Made by a program: the position numbers and the translations under genes. Source: an uncultured Prevotellaceae bacterium (GTDB lineage Bacteria; Bacteroidota; Bacteroidia; Bacteroidales; Bacteroidaceae). From it: 28,784 bases of DNA. Of this stretch, positions 25,728 through 28,784 are shown one piece after another (positions within the stretch are counted from its first letter, which is position 1; the number at the start of each line of letters is the position of its first letter). A model generated the notes under the pieces. It did no database searches and was not told the origin of the DNA. It saw only the letters and a program-made list of their open reading frames with translations. The stretch is taken from positions 1 through 28,784 of the forward strand of contig CALGGJ010000107.1 in assembly GCA_937915745.1 (NCBI GenBank), written 5' to 3'.

Positions 25728-25772
25728 TGTTAAAAATCATCACAACTTCGTCCCTATATATAGGACGGTCGA

Positions 25773-25804
25773 TTTGCATATCGTCGATATTGTATTTAAC
25801 TTTG
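25773..25804 (+). promoter_or_regulatory. Bacteroidetes promoter of the RepA-like/primase/DUF4248 operon
   Basis: TTTG at 25773-25776 and TAACTTTG at 25797-25804 are separated by 20 bases, matching the -33/-7 consensus with correct spacing. The start codon follows 72 bases later, so the mRNA has a leader of about 65 nt. Confidence 0.75.
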
Positions 25805-25876
25805 CGCCCAGACAGCCAGGTCATCCGTCGGCCTTCCCGTCACCGGCAGCCGTCGGTCACCTGAAAAGACAGAACT

Positions 25877-27061
25877 ATGAATCATACATTACTGACATCC
25901 ATTTCCGAGGCCTTGACCCATGCAGGCGAGGACCCCCGGCAGTCGGCCTTTCTGCAACGGTTAGAGACACGTCGCATCACGCCCGACACACAAATACCTC
26001 CGCGTGAGTTTCTGTTCACCATGTTTGGCACCCCCTGCTTTCCCCGTGGCGAGCTGGTGGCCCTGACGGGTAAGGAAAAGAGTGGCAAGACGTACGTCGC
26101 ATCGTTGCTCATGGCCCTCTGCGTGCGCGACGAGGTGCTGTCCATGCGTCGTAACGTGAGCAACAGGCTCAACGTGTTGTGGTACGACACCGAGCAGAGC
26201 GAGGAATCGACCCAGGAGATACTGACCGGTCGTATCGGCCGTATGCTGTCCGCCCCCGAGGGTCGCCTACCGTTCGACGGCGAAGACCGCTGGATGGACG
26301 CGTTCAACGTGTTCAACGTGAGGGCAGAGTCGTGGAGCGACCGTATGCCGCTGCTCGAGGCAGCCATAACCAGCTGTCGTCCCGACCTCGTCATACTCGA
26401 CGGCATACGCGACCTGGTAGATAACATCAACGACGGAGTCCTGTCGCAGTCGGTGGTGGAGCGTCTGATGCACCTGGCATCCGACTGCTCCTGCTGCATC
26501 GTGTGCGTGCTCCACCAGAACAAGTCGGGCGAAGACCGCAACCTGCGCGGCTGGATTGGTACGGAGCTTACGTATAAGTCGTTTGAGGTGTATGAATGTG
26601 TGAAAGATGCCAACCGTATATTCTCGCTCCAGCAGATATGTACCCGCAAGTACGACATCAACGACAAGATGCGTTATGTGGTCGATTCACACGGACTGCC
26701 GCAGCCGTGCGGCGCAGGCAACCATGCAGACCAGCGCCGTGGCACCGATACATCGAGTACGCGGCTGCCGCTGAACAGGAGGTATGTGTTGCCTGAAAAC
26801 GGTGCGAGCGTAGAGATAGACTACCACCTGCTGTTCTCCGACTGTATGCCCCAGCTCGGAGTGCCTTATCAGGCCGGTTTGTTACAGCAGGCCGTGATGA
26901 AGACCGCCAACATGTCGTCGCCCTACTTCTACAACAAGTGGAGACTGCGTGCGCTGGCCGATGGTGTGATTGCCGAGACTGCCAAAGACCAGCAAGGGCA
27001 TGTCATGTATGTGCGGCCTGACGCAAAAAAGTCAGAACCGCCTGATGAAGCCCCCTTCTAG
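25877..27061 (+). CDS. RepA/DnaB-like P-loop ATPase (AAA_25 type) of a mobile element
   Basis: This 394-residue protein has a RecA/DnaB-like core: Walker A GKEKSGKT (65-72), Walker B DLVILDGI (169-176), and the sensor-like stretch CIVCVLHQNKSGEDRNLRGWIGTEL (about residues 206-230), whose HQNK..G..RGW..TE.. layout is typical of RepA-like plasmid helicases. The N-terminal 55 residues and the C-terminal 120 are not recognised. In Bacteroidales such ATPases commonly sit next to a CHC2 primase in conjugative elements, phages and degenerate islands, and together should act in DNA replication. ATG 25877 fits a conserved promoter 72 bases upstream. The 3' end, including the TAG stop, forms one arm of a long stem-loop. 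Codon use seems like its neighbours'. Confidence 0.83.
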   Translation: MNHTLLTSISEALTHAGEDPRQSAFLQRLETRRITPDTQIPPREFLFTMFGTPCFPRGELVALTGKEKSGKTYVASLLMALCVRDEVLSMRRNVSNRLNVLWYDTEQSEESTQEILTGRIGRMLSAPEGRLPFDGEDRWMDAFNVFNVRAESWSDRMPLLEAAITSCRPDLVILDGIRDLVDNINDGVLSQSVVERLMHLASDCSCCIVCVLHQNKSGEDRNLRGWIGTELTYKSFEVYECVKDANRIFSLQQICTRKYDINDKMRYVVDSHGLPQPCGAGNHADQRRGTDTSSTRLPLNRRYVLPENGASVEIDYHLLFSDCMPQLGVPYQAGLLQQAVMKTANMSSPYFYNKWRLRALADGVIAETAKDQQGHVMYVRPDAKKSEPPDEAPF

Positions 27062-27131
27062 ACTACCCCCTCATACTACTCCCTCCTCCTTACGGAGGGA
27101 GTACGTATGGGTAGTCAAGAAGGGCTTCATC
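27044..27131. promoter_or_regulatory. Long imperfect stem-loop spanning the ATPase stop codon
   Basis: The arms run from GATGAAGCCC (27044) to ACTCCCTCC (27078-27086) and back from GGAGGGAGT (27094-27102) to GGGCTTCATC (27131), around a 7-nt loop (TCCTTAC). They pair over about 35 positions with a few bulges. The last six codons of the ATPase gene and its TAG stop lie in the left arm. It could be an attenuator, an RNA-stability structure, a terminator or a replication/nicking site; no T run follows. Confidence 0.6.
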
Positions 27132-27204
27132 TTGGCGACCTTTTCTTCATTTGCCTGTCAGGCGTTTGGGCTGGCACCGCCCGCCCCCAAAAACATCATC
27201 ATCC

Positions 27205-28275
27205 ATGTATAATACCCAACAACTCAACTCACTGCCCGTCGAAGATGTGGCCCGACGTCTTGGCATCGATGTCAGACGTCACACCTGTCGTTGTTTCATG
27301 CACGACGACCATCATCCCAGTTTGTTCTTCAGCGTAGCCAAAAACCGGTGGCGTTGCTTCGTGTGCGACATCGGGGGCGCACCCATCGACCTGGTCATGC
27401 ACCACCGGCACCTCTCGTTCAGCGATGCCTGTCGGTGGCTGTCCCACACCTATGGCATCGTCAGCCCATCGTCAGACACACGGCTCGTCCCGCCATGTCA
27501 GACACACTATCCGCAACCTCCGGCTCTCGGTCCGCACACCATCGACAGGCCTACTGCGGTCAATCCGTCGTCCATACCCGTATCCTCCATCCCCTGGCAA
27601 AGCAAGGACGGAGCCTCCATGTCGTCGTCATTCACCCGCGCCATGGTGCAGTCGGGTATGCTCAGCACCGTACAGATGCGCCATGCAGCCAGCCGTTACC
27701 GGCTCGACAGTCTAGACGACGGTGCGGTCATCTTCTGGCAGATAGACCCCGACGGCAATATACGCGAAGGCAAGGCCATGTATTATATGGCCAACGGACA
27801 TCGCTCACACGAGCAGAAGCCTGTGAGCATGTCGTGGCTGATGAAACATAAGTTGAAAAATGCCGACGGCGAGCCACTGCTAAGCTCCGATTTCGCGGCC
27901 ACCCACTGTCTGTTTGGCCTCCATCTTCTGACTGAGCCAACGCCCACCGTGGCAGTGGTAGAGAGCGAGAAGACAGCCGTGGTGTTCAGCGAACTGCTGC
28001 CCGACTGTCTTTGGATGGCATCGGGCGGCCTCTCGTCGCTCACGGCCGATATGCTGTGTCAGCTGCACGGACGCCGGGTCATCCTATTCCCCGACACCGA
28101 TACCGACGGACAGACCTACCGGCGGTGGAGCATCATCGCCTCCGAGGCATCACAGATGATGCATCAACCCATCATGGTCAGCAATCTGTTAGAACACTGC
28201 GCCACTGCCCTGCAGAAACAACAAAAGATAGATATACTCGATTTCGTCTCAGACTCCCACCTCCAAGACCCTTAG
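27205..28275 (+). CDS. CHC2 zinc-finger primase-like protein with DUF6371 C-terminal domain
   Basis: This 356-residue protein starts at ATG 27205; the frame is open to 27151, but the conserved N-terminus begins near MYNTQQLNSLPVEDVARRLG. Residues 28-54 form a CHC2-type zinc-binding site (Cys30, His33, Cys51, Cys54, in CFMHDDHHPSLFF ... CFVCDIGGAP), as in DnaG primases and the primases of mobile elements. The C-terminal half resembles the DUF6371 domain with Toprim-like features (VAVVESEKTAVVF and RRVILFPDTDTDG), where acidic residues would bind metal. It should prime DNA synthesis together with the upstream RepA-like ATPase, from which it is separated by 143 bases holding a long stem-loop. 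Typical of Bacteroidales mobile elements; a domesticated copy is possible. Confidence 0.85.
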   Translation: MYNTQQLNSLPVEDVARRLGIDVRRHTCRCFMHDDHHPSLFFSVAKNRWRCFVCDIGGAPIDLVMHHRHLSFSDACRWLSHTYGIVSPSSDTRLVPPCQTHYPQPPALGPHTIDRPTAVNPSSIPVSSIPWQSKDGASMSSSFTRAMVQSGMLSTVQMRHAASRYRLDSLDDGAVIFWQIDPDGNIREGKAMYYMANGHRSHEQKPVSMSWLMKHKLKNADGEPLLSSDFAATHCLFGLHLLTEPTPTVAVVESEKTAVVFSELLPDCLWMASGGLSSLTADMLCQLHGRRVILFPDTDTDGQTYRRWSIIASEASQMMHQPIMVSNLLEHCATALQKQQKIDILDFVSDSHLQDP

Positions 28276-28286
28276 CTCTTAAAATC

Positions 28287-28499
28287 ATGCCATATATCCG
28301 CTGTATCTCGAAGAAAGAACTGGCACTCCTCTATTTCCCCCACAGCAGTCCGGACACCGCCCGCCGTCGTCTCATGAGGTGGATCAGGAAATGTCAACCG
28401 CTGGTCGAGGCCCTGCGTCGCGAACACTACGACAGCCATAGCCACATGTTCACCAAACGTCAGGTGCAAATCATCATCTATTACCTGGACGAACCGTGA
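28287..28499 (+). CDS. DUF4248 family protein
   Basis: This 70-residue protein reads MPYIRCISKKELALLYFPHS at the start and continues with TARRRLMRWIRKC and FTKRQVQIIIYYLDEP, matching the DUF4248 pattern (ELA.LYFP...TAR..LMRWI..C..L...L......FT.RQV..I..YL.EP). Its fold looks like a small helix-turn-helix, so DNA binding is plausible but not established. These proteins occur in Bacteroidales beside primase or VirE-like genes, often near capsule loci. The start ATG lies 11 bases after the primase stop, so it is probably co-transcribed. A longer frame from 28011 lies inside the primase gene and is not favoured. Confidence 0.82.
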   Translation: MPYIRCISKKELALLYFPHSSPDTARRRLMRWIRKCQPLVEALRREHYDSHSHMFTKRQVQIIIYYLDEP

Positions 28500-28514
28500 G
28501 CAAGTTTATAGAGG

Positions 28515-28540
28515 GGGTAAAGGTTAGAGGTTAGAGTTAG
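28515..28540. repeat. GGTTAGAG-type tract
   Basis: A short purine-rich tract (GGGGGTAAAGGTTAGAGG and more) fills the gap between the DUF4248 gene and the convergent aminotransferase. It overlaps the aminotransferase stop codon by a few bases. It resembles the tracts near 21041 and 25252. Confidence 0.6.
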
Positions 28541-28782
28541 AACCTATTGATAAATTCGACGACTGTTGTAACTTCTTCCTTCGTTATCGTCGGCCCTATC
28601 GGCAGACTCAACTCCTCATCCGCCAACCGCTCTGTAATCGGCAGCGACAGCTGCGGTGTATTCCATGCCTCCTTCGCATAGCACTCCTGCTTATGCGGTG
28701 CAATGGGATAGTGAATCACCGTACCCACACCGTTCTGCTCCAAGTAGTCGTGCAGGGCATCGCGCTTACCGCCACCCACCAG
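28537..28782 (-). CDS. DegT/DnrJ/EryC1/StrS sugar aminotransferase, C-terminal fragment (5' end outside window)
   Basis: The visible 81 residues are the C-terminus of a PLP-dependent sugar aminotransferase, which makes amino-deoxysugars for O-antigen or capsule. Evidence is the pattern RDALHDYLEQNGVGTVIHYP followed by APHKQECY, the LPITERLADEELSLPIGPTIT segment and the closing VVEFINRF, all typical of the family's last helices. The PLP-lysine region lies beyond the window edge. A GTG at 28777-28779 is an artefact start, since the frame continues out of the window. It converges on the DUF4248 cassette and probably marks the end of a polysaccharide gene cluster. The particular sugar cannot be assigned; QdtB/FdtB-like enzymes are a reasonable comparison. 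Confidence 0.85.
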   Translation of the reverse strand: MVGGGKRDALHDYLEQNGVGTVIHYPIAPHKQECYAKEAWNTPQLSLPITERLADEELSLPIGPTITKEEVTTVVEFINRF

Positions 28783-28784
28783 TA

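Larger units (their letters stand above)
25017..25876. repeat. Divergent intergenic region with promoters, purine-rich tract and a 401-bp inverted-repeat element
   Basis: No gene is supported in this 860-base gap between the large secreted protein (leftward) and the RepA-like gene (rightward). It contains an AT-rich leader and a possible leftward promoter (about 25129-25158), GGTTAGAG tracts with the phrase CACAGATTACACGGAT (25252-25325), the element 25327-25727, and a strong rightward promoter at 25773-25804. A 63-codon frame at 25525-25716 runs through the element and is judged spurious. Confidence 0.75.

Overview
The window looks like chromosomal DNA of a gut or oral Bacteroidales bacterium, most like Prevotella or a close relative. 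The evidence is several -7 promoter boxes of the Bacteroidetes type (TAnnTTTG), a hybrid two-component system (HTCS) with Reg_prop repeats and an AraC output domain, a giant protein built on YGGGN repeats, a GH3 beta-xylosidase, a DUF4248 protein, and secreted proteins with a Prevotella-like C-terminus. No tRNA, rRNA, CRISPR array or complete transposase gene was seen.

Layout. (1) 2-3070: the 3' end of a giant YGGGN-repeat surface protein. It converges on a leftward pair, dprA and a YbgC-type thioesterase, across a perfect hairpin made from a 22-bp intergenic repeat. (2) 4919-8678: rightward housekeeping genes for a CPA2-type cation/proton antiporter, a LolD-type ABC ATPase and an overlapping CvfB-like S1 RNA-binding protein. 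(3) 9042-12833: purL, with a four-copy six-residue repeat inserted in the enzyme. (4) 13191-16255: a leftward GH3 beta-glycosidase and a radical SAM protein, overlapping by 19 nt. They are divergent from (5) the HTCS at 16646-20584. (6) 20593-21027: an array of 54-bp tandem copies of a REP-like repeat. (7) 21187-25016: a leftward unit made of a large modular secreted protein and a 58-residue peptide gene. The start of the secreted protein is broken by a G9 tract inside the signal-peptide codons. (8) 25327-25727: a 401-bp element with perfect 36-bp terminal inverted repeats. (9) 25877-28499: a RepA-like ATPase, a CHC2/DUF6371 primase and a DUF4248 protein, preceded by a good Bacteroidetes promoter. 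This looks like the replication module of a mobile element. (10) 28537 to the end: the C-terminus of a DegT-type sugar aminotransferase, probably the edge of a polysaccharide locus.

The HTCS and GH3 enzyme, and perhaps the large secreted protein, fit glycan sensing and degradation, although no SusC/SusD pair is present. The least ordinary features are the probable phase-variable or frameshifted signal peptide, the small peptide gene beside it, the 36-bp inverted-repeat element, the long stem-loop between the ATPase and primase genes, and a dense set of related intergenic repeats. All family assignments come from reading motifs by eye; no database search was run.
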